Source: Acanthosoma haemorrhoidale
Taxonomy: Eukaryota; Arthropoda; Insecta; Hemiptera; Acanthosomatidae
Length of the DNA: 64,000 nt
Assembly: GCA_930367205.1 (NCBI GenBank)
Contig: OV884011.1
Coordinates: 140,241,937 to 140,305,936 of the forward strand
Reading direction: 5' to 3'
This document shows, piece after piece, positions 37,091-48,214 of the stretch (positions are counted from its first letter, which is position 1; the number at the start of each line of letters is the position of its first letter). Made by a program: the position numbers and the translations under genes. The notes under the pieces were generated by a model. That model was not told the DNA's origin, did no database searches, and saw only the letters and a program-made list of their open reading frames with translations.

Positions 37091-40000
37091 TTCTGGGTCA
37101 GATCATATGCGTACCACTGGAATAATGGAATAACATTAGCTTCATTTTGAATTTGTTTCGCAAAACACGCACATTAATAATGACCTGGAAAACTATAAAC
37201 TACATCTCGACCCTTCAACCCGACGAGGCAAGGATTGCTTAACATTAATCTTGAAAAAATATACACCCCAAAAAACTTTCATATCAATTTTAATTTCTAA
37301 TTTTCATACTTAAATTTCTCAAGATCGGTAATGTATCCCTCACTTTGTTACAAGAAAAATTACCTCTTACTCAATAACTAAGTAATTGATGACATTGAAA
37401 TTTATTTTATGTAGTTGCCATTATTTTAAACACTATAGCTTCGAAACGTTTCAAACAGTATTAATCAAGCCAACTTGTATTTGATTTATTTTATTGATAA
37501 CTACTCAATTCGATATGAAAACAATTTTTTTTTTTTTTATGCATTTCCAGTTCGTTAAGTATTTAATAGAAACGGTCGAAACTCTATGCACAATATTATA
37601 CTCTGCGTCAAATCGCCAAGAGAGATTGAAAAACTTACATCGGAGTAGTATCAAATAATGATTTCTGGTTTCTGAAAAACTTAGTCTAATATATCATGCG
37701 CTAAATTACACCTTGTACATGTCGAGTTCATTATTATTTTCATATTACCCTGTAAAGGAACGTGAGCATACTCATGAATACACGTTAATACCAGATACAG
37801 GCAGACAAAGAAATAAAGAATGATAATGAGATACTGCAAAAAATCTAACAAGGACCATAATTGATTCGTAAGTCCTGCAACATAGAAAAATGAGGTGATT
37901 CGCTTACTAAAACCTACGTAAGCATAAAACGAAGAAAGAATGGTCAGCGGTAGGTTTAGAATAGGGGATTGATGAACTTGCAGGAGGACATTTTCAAGTG
38001 GATAGGGACTTGTTATTCTCCGCTAAGCCAAGTGGAAGATCACTCTTTTCGATGTCCACGTGGATAATTTGGTCACTCGTAGGTAAATTACTGCTAATGA
38101 GAGTATTCCGGCCTCGAGAAACCAGTTTTAGCTGACTAAACGTTAATTTCAGGGTAAAAAGGGTACAAAATTAAAATATATACGTTTAACTCTAAATTAC
38201 TGTTTGATATAAAAAACAAAAAATGCATTTGTTTTTCGCCGGGTTATACAACTTTTATTCTCACTCCCTTCCAGCGATTCATTATTCATGGCGCCAGTTA
38301 CCACGAACTAGATTTTCATCGAAGCCCTTAGGTATTCCGAATGAATCCAAATTTGGCTTTTCCCGGATGATCTCAGATTTAATAAAGGATAAGAGTGATG
38401 GGTTGTAGGTAAGCTGAGGCATTAATTTACTTTCTGGTTACACTGTGTTTAAATTGACTAGTGGCTTATATATTTCTTATATAGCCTTGGCCTCTGGTGG
38501 AATTGAAATGTCTATTTAATATTGACAGAGGAAATATTTAATTGTGTCATAAGATTAATATTTTTTTATTGATTTTCCATCCTCTGCTGATCTTAGTCCC
38601 TTCCTCAAATATTTGTCACTGTCTATGTGTATCGTCTAGGCACCAGTTACAAGACCAGTGACTCCATTCAAACTTCATCTTTCGGTAAGCATATCAATAC
38701 TATGCCAACTTAAATATCAAAAGCGAACAGACCTTACTTACTAAGAGGGCTCATTATTGAATCGTAATATGTTCTTCACTATTTGAACTATACTCGATAG
38801 GTCCACTGGCTTTCTACGGGCATCCCTGTCACAAGAATACTTTTGAAAAGTCGTTTAAACAGATTAATTCCTCATAACGTACTACATTGATCAGCATTGC
38901 CAGACTCCAAAGGCCAGTACGAAATTTTCACTATTCACCCTTCACTCACCTAAATCCAACCACCATGGCCTCAAGAACCTCAGGAATGGGAAAGACAAAC
39001 ACAGTCTTCTAGATATAATTATGATATGGCAGCCCTGGGGGGGGGTAGCGAAGCCCCTAGTCCCCCCCTTTATCTGCTGCCCGTTCCTCATCACTGCACT
39101 ATAATGACCAGGCCCTTACATCCCGTCATTATATAGCTATTAGGCCTACAGATAGCTCCACATTCGTCGGCTCTCTCACTCTCGAATTTTACTTATCTAT
39201 TCTCAAGGGAATGGAACCTTTATTTTATTTATTTTTTACTTATTTTGTTTGTCGCTTATTCCAGTTTGTTATTTGTTTTTCAACCCTTATTATAATAACC
39301 CTTCCATGTTAAGGCACTTTACGCCAGTTTTCTGTGCTCCTTATTAATGTGTGCTTTTAGGTATAATCCTTATCGGCTTTCCGAATGAACTCACATATTA
39401 TAGTGTAGCACTGTAGTTGAATATAGGTTCTTAAAAACCATGCCCAACCAGGTTGGAATTATTGTACAACGTTAAGGCTTACTTGTTCTTTATTCTCAAT
39501 TTAATTCCAAAAACCTCATGAAGTCGTGAGGTCAAATTTTGGTTATTGATGGAACTAGTGTGGATGGTACTATGCTTCTCAACCTTCATGTCTTCACATG
39601 TGGGAAATTCTCTTACAAGAACAGACTATCTTGTGATGATGGCATGTGTGTATGAAAATAGTAATCCTTATATTTACTAATATATGTAATATACGAGCTA
39701 CAATCATGTTAACAAATAATGTGCCAATTAAACCCATTAAAGGACATGAAAAAAACAGCTTTATAAAAAAATGTTTTTTGTATACAATTTAAAACACAAT
39801 ATCACTATTACTTTCCCTATTAAATAACGAAAATTTATTTTATTATTTTGGAGAGGATTTAATAGTATTAAATTAGATTATAATACAATCATGTATTACT
39901 ATTTTTTAAATTCCACAGGCACAGTATGTGGAACAATCTTGATGGTTGATGGCTTAAGACATTACACTTATGTTAGCAATTAATTTTTTTGTCTGCTGCA

Positions 40001-40480
40001 CGTTAATTAACTTCTTTTTTTTATGTGCCAAGTCGGGAAAGTTAAAACAGGAAGGACTTTAATAAAAAAAAATCTTTAGACACTGCTGTAGTCAAAGCTT
40101 ACGCACAAGAGCGTACTGATCGTTACAGTCTCGTAATCATCGTTTGACGGGTATCGGGTACTAATTGGGTCAATCACTAACAAGCGTTACGAAGTACGGG
40201 CACAGAAAGTGATAAAGGCGAAAGAAAAAAAATGGTAAAAAAACAGACGTTCAAGAAGTGAGAGATCGTTTGCCCATATTTCCGACTGGTTGCATGGGCC
40301 TCTAAAGCCTTTTCCATCCGATGGTCAGATCTCGGATAAGAGGCGGGATCGGAATTGCTCTGTCGCAATACTGGAATGTACATTTGTCGTTTAATTCTTA
40401 CCGCTGTCGTTATAGCCAAGGATAAAGTCTATTTTTGGTTTCTTATACAGCGAGTTTCCCTGTTGGTCCTTCAAGCAGAA
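37091..40480. other. Mostly AT-rich; G/C runs near 39.0 kb
   Basis: G9 at 39037-39045 and C7 at 39062-39068 lie in a moderately GC-rich patch (38930-39190). A weak tRNA-like string is near 38640-38690. An 80-codon minus frame at 40177-40419 is unrecognised. Otherwise no feature. Confidence 0.35.
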
Positions 40481-40489
40481 TACCTTATC

Positions 40490-40508
40490 TTTTTTTTTTT
40501 TTTTTTTT
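40490..40508. repeat. T19 homopolymer
   Basis: A pure T run, about 60 bp before the dispersed repeat copy at 40565. Possibly the poly(A) end of an unidentified minus-strand insertion. Confidence 0.6.
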
Positions 40509-40564
40509 GGCTTTTAAAGACTTTTGGTTCAACCCCTTCCAAATGAACGATCAAATTCTGAAAT

Positions 40565-40740
40565 TTATTTTTAATAAGTGAATGGAATCGTTGGGATGTC
40601 GGCTTAGACTACTGAAAGATAAATGTCAGATTTTCATAGATTTATTAATGAACGACAATACGACAATTAAGTTCTGATAACAAGAAAAGAAAGGTCGATG
40701 TTGAAAATGTGTGACCATAATACCTCTTGTTTAAGGTAGG
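40565..40740 (+). repeat. Dispersed repeat family, copy 4
   Basis: One of the two longest copies. ATCGTTGGGATGTCGGCTTA, then ATAGATTTATTAATGAACGA, then GTTCTGATAACAAG and GTCGATGTTGAAAATGTGTG parallel the 60563 copy along about 150 bp. It ends right before retrotransposon copy B. Confidence 0.55.
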
Positions 40741-40756
40741 TCAAATATATCTAGAT

Positions 40757-42306
40757 ATAAGTGCCACTCCGTCGTGACGATGGGTCCTGGGCGGCTTCGG
40801 ATGGGGATAGGTCGGAGGAATTTGCTCTGCATCTTACCCATACTTTCACACCTTTCTCATCAAAACCTCTCACAGCACAACTGTGGAAGATTTCCTCACT
40901 TCACCTATCCCTCCCTCTCTTCCACCAAAAGCCGTTAACCCCTCTGAGGTCAAATACCTTCTGAAAAACTTACCTTACTGAAAATCCTCTGGATGTGATC
41001 TCCTTACTCCTTAAATTCTCAAACAACTGCCTCCTAATCTTCCTAACCTACATTTATAATTGCATTATCCGAACGACGCACTTTCCTCTCCTCTGGAAAC
41101 ATTCCATTATTGTCCTATTCGCCAAACCCGGTAAACCACCCAATGAAGCCTCATCTTACCGTCCAATTAGCCTACTCGCTATCCCCTCAAAAATATTTGA
41201 AAAACTCCTATTAAAACGTCTACTGCCAATTGTTGAATCCAAAAACCTTTTTCCTACACACCAGTTTGGTTTCCGTCAACGACATTCCACTGCTCATCAA
41301 GGCCTTCGCGTTGTTGATCACATCTCCTCAGCCCTTGAAACCAAACAGTATTGCATTGCTGCCTTTCTCAAGCTTTCAGTTCAGTTTCAAGTTTCCAGGG
41401 TTTGGCACGCAGGTTTGCTCTGCAAGCTCAAAAGATATTTACCACAGACCATTTTCCTAATCCTACAGTCCTACCTTTCAAACCGCTTCTTCCAAGTCCA
41501 CTATGGATTAGAATATTCTAACTACTATCCCATATGGAGGAGTTCCACAGGGCAGTGTCCGGGGTCCCGTCCTCTATAACCTATACACCACTGATGTCCC
41601 CCTCTACTCCCAATACCTTCTTGGCCTCATTTGCAGATGACACTGCAGTCTTCTCATCCCACCCAGACCCCGACATAGCATCCCATAACCTTCAAAAACA
41701 CCTTGATGAGATCGAGTATTGGTGCAACCAATGGCGGATCAAAGTCAATGAAGGAAAATGTTCCCACGTAACCTTTACCCTCTGCCGCAAGTCCTGTCCA
41801 CCAGTCTTTTTAAATTCGATTCCTCCCCCTGTGTCTGAGACAGTACGGTATTTAGGCTTCCATCTCGACAAAGGACTGACATGGAACCACACGCGAGGCT
41901 AAAAAGACAAGAACTAAACAGACGCTTTGGACAACTGTACAGACTACTTCGAAGGACATCCCACCTCTCAATAGAAAACAAACTACTTATTTACAAGGTT
42001 ATACTTAAGCCAATCTGGACATACGGAATAGAGCTATGGGGGACAGCAAAAAAATCGAACATCAAGCGTATCCAATCCTTTCAGTCAGAAGTCCTGAGAA
42101 CAATAGTAAATGCCCCTTATTATGTCAGCAACAAAACCCTTCATAAAGATCTTAATATACCTTACATTCTCGAACTCTTCCCTTCCAAGTTCATGAAATT
42201 CCATAGTAACCTATCGAACCACCCTAATCCCCTAGCACAGTCTTTGCACTGCACCACTCATCCCTATAATCCTCCCTCCTCGGAGACTGAAACGGCAGTG
42301 GCCTAG
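40757..42306 (+). pseudogene. Frameshifted reverse transcriptase (copy B)
   Basis: The domain order can be followed over several frames. Fingers: YRPISLL and FGFRQRHST in 40995-41579. Palm motif B: GVPQGS at 41539-41556. FADD at 41630-41641, then YLGFHLDKGLTW. Thumb and C-terminus: 41881-42306. Breaks visible: stops in 40961-41010; motif A reads FLKLSVQF, so the catalytic Asp expected in FLDVSxAFD is Lys (41370-41372); the frame changes before and after GVPQGS; and one base is missing near 41885 relative to copy A (WNPHTRL). The enzyme cannot be active. Confidence 0.85.
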
Positions 42307-42592
42307 TGACCTGATATAAATGCGTACAGTGGGAGTCCTGGCAATGGCCAGTTTTTTCAATAATGTCCTGAGCGTATGTGGCTCTCGCGCTCTTGGTCAG
42401 CCTCCACTGGCTCAGACTCCGCTTCCTGTTTCGTATTCGAGGGAGGTGACAAACATGTGGATTTGGGAGGCCTCTGGGCTGTCTGTAAATATTGTATGAA
42501 TGAGCGAGTAAATAATGAATTGTAAATAAGGTATGAATGAGAGCATTTATCTTAATTACTTATTGCCTAATAAGGCACAATAAATTGTTACT
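40757..42592 (+). mobile_element. FADD-type jockey-clade retrotransposon, 5'-truncated copy B
   Basis: The longest member of the FADD family here. It runs from the linker upstream of RT (DDGSWAASDGDRSEEF), through the RT fingers, palm and thumb, to the stop near 42306, then a 3' UTR with the TTATTGCCTAATAAGGCA hairpin near 42561. The endonuclease part is absent. No clear target-site duplication was found; the exact ends are estimated by comparison with copies A and C. Confidence 0.9.
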
Positions 42593-43435
42593 CTACTCGT
42601 TTATGAATGAATATACTGTAAAATGACTGAAACTGTACTAGTTAATATATAATAGTTAATATCTAAGTGGGAAATTGAAATTGATATGAAAACCACGGTC
42701 TGCTACGTATTTGATGAGAACAAATACAATCTGATGTATGTTATGTGTTTTCATGAGAAAATATACCCCTATATACATTGCGTTCTGTAATGTTATGTTC
42801 TTAAAATTCATGTTTTATCTATTGTTTATTTTCTTTAAATTGAATTATCACAATTTTTTTAATTCTTCCTTCCTCTTCATGTTAACAATACTCGATGCAG
42901 CAAACACATTAGGTCAATTATTTAATTTAATGAAAATCAAATATCATCAAGTTAAGCCACTATACAAACAAATCCTTTATTTTTTAATATACAATACAGT
43001 AATTTGCCATTTTAGTTTATGATAATTGTGTTTTGAGACTTACATAATGATAAAGACAACGTTATACAAAACTACTATATACATAAAAATGCAATTGCTA
43101 GGCTCTAGTTTTGTATCTTACCGCCTACATCGGCCAACAGTATAGGTTCGTATCGTGGTGCATGTTCACAGAGCTGTTTTATTCAGCTGTTTATTTACTG
43201 TTCTTGTCTTCGTATTTCAAACGACACAGTTGAAATTTAACGACTTCCCCGATGTAAGTGTTACTTCAACTAAGTAGTAAACATCCATTTGAATACATTT
43301 CATCTGTTTCTAACAGCCATCTTTTTATGGGGGGGGGGAGGAGGGGTCGTTTTACGTTGTTTACCTTTACCAATATACTTTATGGGGCTCTTAACCCCCA
43401 AACACCCAACACCCCCAGTACTAATCAAACCACCC
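42593..43435. other. AT-rich stretch; G10 and weak tRNA-like patch
   Basis: G10 at 43329-43338. Around 43115-43165 GGCCAACAG and GGTTCGTATCGTGG hint at a decayed SINE. The 94-codon frame at 42738-43022 is hydrophobic low-complexity sequence without a recognised family. Confidence 0.35.
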
Positions 43436-43640
43436 TCCAGCGATAGCTGCTAGTTAATAGCCCCTGACTGGAGAAGGACTCCAGCGCACCCTCCAGGGAA
43501 CCGGTCCTGAGCTCCACTATCTGCCAGTTAGCGAGCGCTTCTTATCGGTCCTGCTATATCGCCGATAAACAACATCGACCATCATCTATCCTTCTGTCCG
43601 CTCTATCTCCACCTCCTTCTTCTCCTTCCCTCTTCAGTGC
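43436..43640. other. GC-richer island, no coding seen
   Basis: CTCCAGCG and CTCCAG words recur (four CTCCAG in about 60 bp near 43434-43496), followed by CTATATCGCCGATAAAC. A compact, repeated-word block; candidate non-coding element. Confidence 0.25.
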
Positions 43641-44149
43641 AGCCTTCAACGGAGGATACTCTCCATCAAAAGGCATCATACTTGATAAATCAAAAAAGAT
43701 TAAAAGAGGTTGAAAGACAGATAATAATAACAGCCAATCTTTCTTAAGGAATGCTCCTTAGAAATAATATTTTATTTTATAAGAGTTGAAAAAAGTCACT
43801 GAATCAAGTTAAGACTGTTTAACCCACAAGCGCTTACGTGAGCTTACACATCTAAGCTACTGTTCGGGGAACGGCCCATATCCAAAATTGCATCCTAAAA
43901 TTGCTTTTAGATTTTAATTCAGGAGATTGTTTAAGGGAAACGCACGATTGACTCCTTGGACATGAAGAAAAGCGGTTGACGAGTGATGAAATCTACAAGG
44001 AGTTGTTGAAAAATCATAAGAATTATGTAAACGCAATGATTTGTTCAAATTTATTGCTACCATATTCATTGTTCGAAGGTGGGAAAACTCCAAATACTTA
44101 CCCGTCTATCTAACTGGTGGCAACCCTTGAGTGTCAACAATGCTACATA

Positions 44150-44158
44150 ATAATTCAT

Positions 44159-44160
<2 letters not shown>
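44150..44160. repeat. Target-site duplication, left
   Basis: ATAATTCATAA directly abuts the T61 tract. An identical copy at 45601-45611 abuts the other end of the retrotransposon. Confidence 0.9.
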
Positions 44161-44221
<61 letters not shown>

Positions 44222-44581
44222 CTTAGCTCTCAAACTTATAAAATAGGATGTGGGAAAATTATTTTGGGCTAATGAGTGCCTTTCTCTAAGGGGAGTCCCC
44301 CATTTGAAGGGTGTATGAAAAGGATATAGGGTGTGGAATGCCTGAAGGAGGCGGGTGGATTCGGGAAGGTAGTGAGAGTCTACCGAGGGTGGAGCCTAGG
44401 GGTACCTAGGCAAGGGTTTGTAGTCGGCCAGGTCAAGCCTGGCCCGCCCCGGCAGGGGGCTGAAATAAGTCGGCCACTCGGCCGGAAGGTCTACCCTGCT
44501 TAAGCAGGTAGATGGGGTCTTGTAGCTTCGGTTGAGTCGGCCGGGAGATCGGCCTCGATATCTCGGCTGGGTGTAGTTCGT
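44222..44581 (-). other. Structured 3' UTR of the YADD retrotransposon
   Basis: Inverted words in a row: GGCCAGG/CCTGGCC (44426-44444), CGGCC/GGCCG (44471-44484) and the 12-bp palindrome CTGCTTAAGCAG (44496-44507). TCGGCC recurs four times (44424, 44470, 44537, 44549). Such structure may be recognised by the element's own RT. That role is inferred from other non-LTR elements. Confidence 0.6.
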
Positions 44582-45598
44582 TCAGTCATCGGGTTCAATG
44601 ACGTCGATCATCCTCCAGGCTTCGGCGGTCCAGCAGTGCTTCCATCTGACTGGCATTGGTGGTGGTTGAAGGTCGGAGAATAGTGGGTTGTGGCTATGTC
44701 TGAGTGAGTCAAAAAATTTGATGTGCCTTCTCTTGATAAAATCTTGAATGGTGAGCACTTCAAATTTTTTATGCATCTCGTCTGCCTTCATTCGGTCGAA
44801 CGGGGTATGTTTGAGGGAGGTGCGGAGAACTCTGTTCTGAAATTGCTGGAGCGTTTGGAGAGTGTTAGGAGTCAGATACTTGAAGAGAGGGGTCCCATAC
44901 ATCAAAGCAGGTCTTAGGACGCTCTGGTATATCAGCAGCTTGAGGCGTACCGATAAAGCCGGGCTGTGAAGTAGGTGTCCGAGGCTGAAGAATTTCTTCC
45001 TAACACTCTTTAATTTCTTGCCGAGATGAGTTGTGAACGACAAGTGCCTACCGAGGGTAATCCCGAGGTAGCACAGCTTGTTGCTTACAGGGCACTCTTT
45101 GCCGCCTAAGACGAAGGATTTCGGGAGCTTCTTTTTTCCGGATTTGTAACTGAATATAATTCCTTGCGTCTTGGCCGGGTTGACTTGAATGTGGACGGCA
45201 TCGAGTTTCTCGGAGATCCGTTGACTAGCGCTCTCAGCGAATTTCAGGGCTCTGGAGGGATTGATGCTAGTGCTGTAAACACCTATATCGTCTGCATACG
45301 CGGATACCTCGCAGTTGGGGTACGAGGCTCCTACGATGTGGGCGGTGTAAATGTTGAACAGCAGGGGGCCTAGCACCGATCCTTGGGGGACACCGGCAGT
45401 GTAGTTTCTTCGGGTCGTAGACGTAGTGCCTATACGAACCGAAAAAGTTCTGCCTGTAAGGTAGGATCTTATCAGGTTCTGCAGCTGATCCGAGAATTCG
45501 TATTCCCTCAGACGTTGGAGTAGGATGTAGTGGTCCACAGAGTCGAAAGCTTTCGAACAGTCCAGAGAAATCATAGCGGTAGCTCTGTTGCTACCGTT
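44582..45598 (-). CDS. Reverse transcriptase, N-truncated but open (ORF2-type)
   Basis: The 330 residues from the ATG at 45574 to the stop contain, in order: motif A (SLDCSKAFD, catalytic Asp at residue 5), motif B (GVPQGS, 61-66), the YADD active site (93-96), motif E-like CYLGITLGRHLSF (168-180) and a thumb/C-terminal region to 330. The frame stays open for eight more codons upstream to the truncation point, so the ATG is internal and not a true start. A full jockey ORF2 would also carry an N-terminal AP-type endonuclease and RT fingers; both are missing. No stop or frameshift interrupts the remaining part. With no promoter and no endonuclease it cannot transpose by itself. Confidence 0.92.
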   Translation of the reverse strand, partial: NGSNRATAMISLDCSKAFDSVDHYILLQRLREYEFSDQLQNLIRSYLTGRTFSVRIGTTSTTRRNYTAGVPQGSVLGPLLFNIYTAHIVGASYPNCEVSAYADDIGVYSTSINPSRALKFAESASQRISEKLDAVHIQVNPAKTQGIIFSYKSGKKKLPKSFVLGGKECPVSNKLCYLGITLGRHLSFTTHLGKKLKSVRKKFFSLGHLLHSPALSVRLKLLIYQSVLRPALMYGTPLFKYLTPNTLQTLQQFQNRVLRTSLKHTPFDRMKADEMHKKFEVLTIQDFIKRRHIKFFDSLRHSHNPLFSDLQPPPMPVRWKHCWTAEAWRMIDVIEPDD

Positions 45599-45600
45599 GT

Positions 45601-45611
45601 ATAATTCATAA
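45601..45611. repeat. Target-site duplication, right
   Basis: ATAATTCATAA, identical to 44150-44160. The following T also matches, giving 11-12 bp. Confidence 0.9.
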
Positions 45612-46820
45612 TATAATAACTCGCAATCTCATACATTTGCAAAAATTTATAGTATATAGGTAGGGCGTTTTATATTCCAATTAAACCAATATTTGTGTTC
45701 TAATTAGTGTATAGTTTCTTGCCATGCAACTACTGAACAATGATAGTGAGCAATTAGTTTTTGGGCTAAGGGTTGGATTTTACCATATTTAAGAGAACAC
45801 ATCGAAAAGTTAAGATCGTTTGACGTAAATAGTCGATGAAATGCCGGAAAATTCAATCATCATGCTACGCGGAATCATTTTGCGGAAGCAGTTTAAACGA
45901 ACATATATCATAAAAAATAAATGTCACAGAAGTGAAATAGAAAAGACTGAGCAAGCCTCACCTCCTTCTCAAATGAAACTGCCAAGATCATGATTTATAT
46001 CGCTCTATAAAAAAAAATATTTTAGGACATATTAGGAATTCGCTAGGCAGTTCATTGCCTTCGTTTTGGCCACTTATTTCCCTAATGATCCAGAATATTT
46101 TTTCCCTTTTTTATTGATATAGGTTACATAAAATATCCGTTATTATGTATCTGTGGTTGTGTGAGAAAAATTCCGATTTATTTTATGTATTTTTCGTGGT
46201 CTTCATTGGGAATAAGTTGAGAATGTTACTTTCGAGGTTGAATATGTTGACCAAGTAACAGACATCGGCAGATCGAACAGAGTGTCACAACAAAACCTTT
46301 GCATTCGCTTATTTGGATTATACTATTGGAAAACGTAACATTTACAGATTATTTGACTCCAACCAGGGAAAATAATTGACGACTGGGGGGTCATATTTCT
46401 AAAGCTCTAACTGTTCCACTGTTTAGACTGTTAAATTCAAGTGACCTGTTTAGTACCGCCTTCTTTATAGGCCTTTATAAGATATGCCCGAATAACTTTT
46501 TTTCAGTGTATTTAATTTCACTGTGAAGTGCTTTACAAATCTTGTAATGCATATTCGGTTGGTTAGACATTCGATGAAGGTTAAAAGAATTAGATTTCAA
46601 TTAAGTAAGGGTTGAGAGATGCTTTACCATGTACCCTCTTCATTTTGGCCCTCTAATACATGGACCAGAAAAGCGAGCAAGCAAGTATAAAGTTTCAAGA
46701 TAGGGAGGTTTACATAGTAGATACATTAACTGCATAGGACTCGACAGAACAAGGCTCGCGTCATGGCTGAAAGGAGAGAATCCTTCAGGGGGTTCATTTT
46801 TGGCCATAAATCATTCATAA
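45612..46820. other. AT-rich stretch, no feature seen
   Basis: No repeat, RNA gene or coding signal noticed. Confidence 0.4.
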
Positions 46821-46824
46821 ATAA

Positions 46825-46915
46825 GTAGAAGGGTTTGTTGGAAGATCTGCTCAGGTTGATGAAAGAGTTAGGTTTTCATCGAATTGATTGAACACCGACC
46901 CGACTTACAATGCAT
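46825..46915 (+). repeat. Dispersed repeat family, copy 5
   Basis: GGGTTTGTTGGAAGATCTG then CAGGTTGATGAAAGAGTTAG then TTTTCATCGAATTGATTGAA follows the family core with several substitutions. Confidence 0.45.
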
Positions 46916-47349
46916 GTTTTCATCAAGTTACGGTAGCAAGAATCGTCACTAGGCATAGAACCTAACTTTTTTTATTAATTATTACCAATCATATTTCACA
47001 TCTAACAACTACTGTTCGGTCTAAAACTTAAAAGCTCTCTTTCTTCAATACAAGACATTTCCCAAAAGACCCTCCTACTTATCTATTGCATTTAGCTGAT
47101 TCGGTCACATCGATTATAGCAATATATTTTGCTCCCTTGTTCTGCTAGGCCCAGACTCCTAACAGATCGCCGTATTCACTCTGGGGTTTTCAAATAATGG
47201 CTGCAGAAGCGGGTTTTAACTTGTCAATCGATTGCAAGGGAATGTTGGAATAGGAGCAGATGTTTTATGTTACTACATTCTTAAGGAGCGTTAGAGTGGT
47301 AATATGCATTACCGGGCCTGCTGATACAACTCTGCTACAAGCTCTGTTC

Positions 47350-47680
47350 GTTTTTTAGGAAAGCGACAATAGAACCGTTCCGCTTCCGCTACCCGAGGAT
47401 ACGCTACCCGGATGCTGGTAGCACACCGGTAGAGGAGACTCCTTTCTCACACCAGGCGCGAGGAAAAGACCTCCGGACGACCCTCAGGTAGCCCAGAGTG
47501 GACACGCCCCACCAATGAGTTACGAGAGATCGGGATTTTAATTATCTCCGAGGAGGCAGTTTTATAGATACGGTGGTCCGATAGGGCCGAACCAATCACC
47601 TCGCGCTAATCACCTCTGTAACTGCGCCTCTCCCCCCGCCCCTCTCTCTCTGCATATTATCTTCCGTACTTAGTTATACT
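47350..47680. other. GC-rich island with paired repeated words
   Basis: CGCTACCCG occurs at 47387-47395 and 47402-47410 (15-bp period). AATCACCTC occurs at 47594-47602 and 47608-47616 (14-bp period). GACACGCCCCACC resembles a KLF/Sp or Gli-type GC box, and TTTTAATTATC and TTTTATAGAT are homeodomain/Hox-like. No coding frame crosses it. A strong candidate enhancer-like block; factor binding is inference. Confidence 0.4.
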
Positions 47681-47889
47681 TTACCTCTTTAACCTGGATG
47701 TAGGATCAAGCACACCACCATAGGTTTGCAAAAGTACCATCGATGATGACGCCACACTTGGATTATCATTGACCCGTAACAAGCGACCATACATTGTGCT
47801 TCCAATCCTCCAGTCAACAAAGAAGAAATGTTCAACATCGGGGAATGCAAGTTGTACGAAAAAAAAATTTATTTCATAACTTTTGAACA

Positions 47890-47990
47890 AGTTTCAGCGT
47901 GTAGTAATGTCTGTCCGTCGCTACTTGATAGCTATGCTAACCAGGACATGGGCCACTAAGCAACTACTGCGCCACTGTGCGATCACTATA
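47890..47990 (-). repeat. tRNA-like relic (A box retained)
   Basis: On the minus strand GCACAGTGGCGCAGTAGTTG (47961-47980) is very close to the A-box region of tRNA-derived SINEs. The expected B box about 40 nt downstream is not recognisable. Probably a decayed SINE. Confidence 0.35.
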
Positions 47991-48214
47991 AATTTTATAA
48001 TCATATAAGTTTGATGCAAAGGGTTATCTTGTAAGGCTAATTTATAATTTACATGTTCTAAGATATTAATATTTCCAATTAACTTATTATTATTGGTAGT
48101 AGTTTTCATATCAGCGGGTCATTGAGTGAACCAGAAGAATAACGTAAACATGTCTGTACAACAAAAAAATTATTAGTATACGGTAAAAGGGTGACAAATC
48201 TTCATGATTATTTT

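Larger units (their letters stand above)
44161..45600 (-). mobile_element. YADD-type jockey-clade retrotransposon, young 5'-truncated insertion
   Basis: Read on the minus strand: RT frame open from the truncation point at 45600, stop at 44582-44584, a GC-rich 3' UTR of about 360 nt with several strong hairpins, and a 61-nt poly(A) (T-run 44161-44221). Flanked by the exact 11-bp duplication ATAATTCATAA. Poly(A), 5' truncation and target-site duplication are the hallmarks of target-primed reverse transcription. The long pure tail and unbroken frame indicate a recent event, possibly polymorphic in the species. It is unrelated in detail to the FADD family. Confidence 0.95.

Noticed and set aside
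41692..41981. Minus-strand open frames across copy B
   Set aside because: They are antisense of the RT palm.
44723..45373. Plus-strand open frames across the YADD element
   Set aside because: They are antisense to the intact RT frame and match nothing by themselves.
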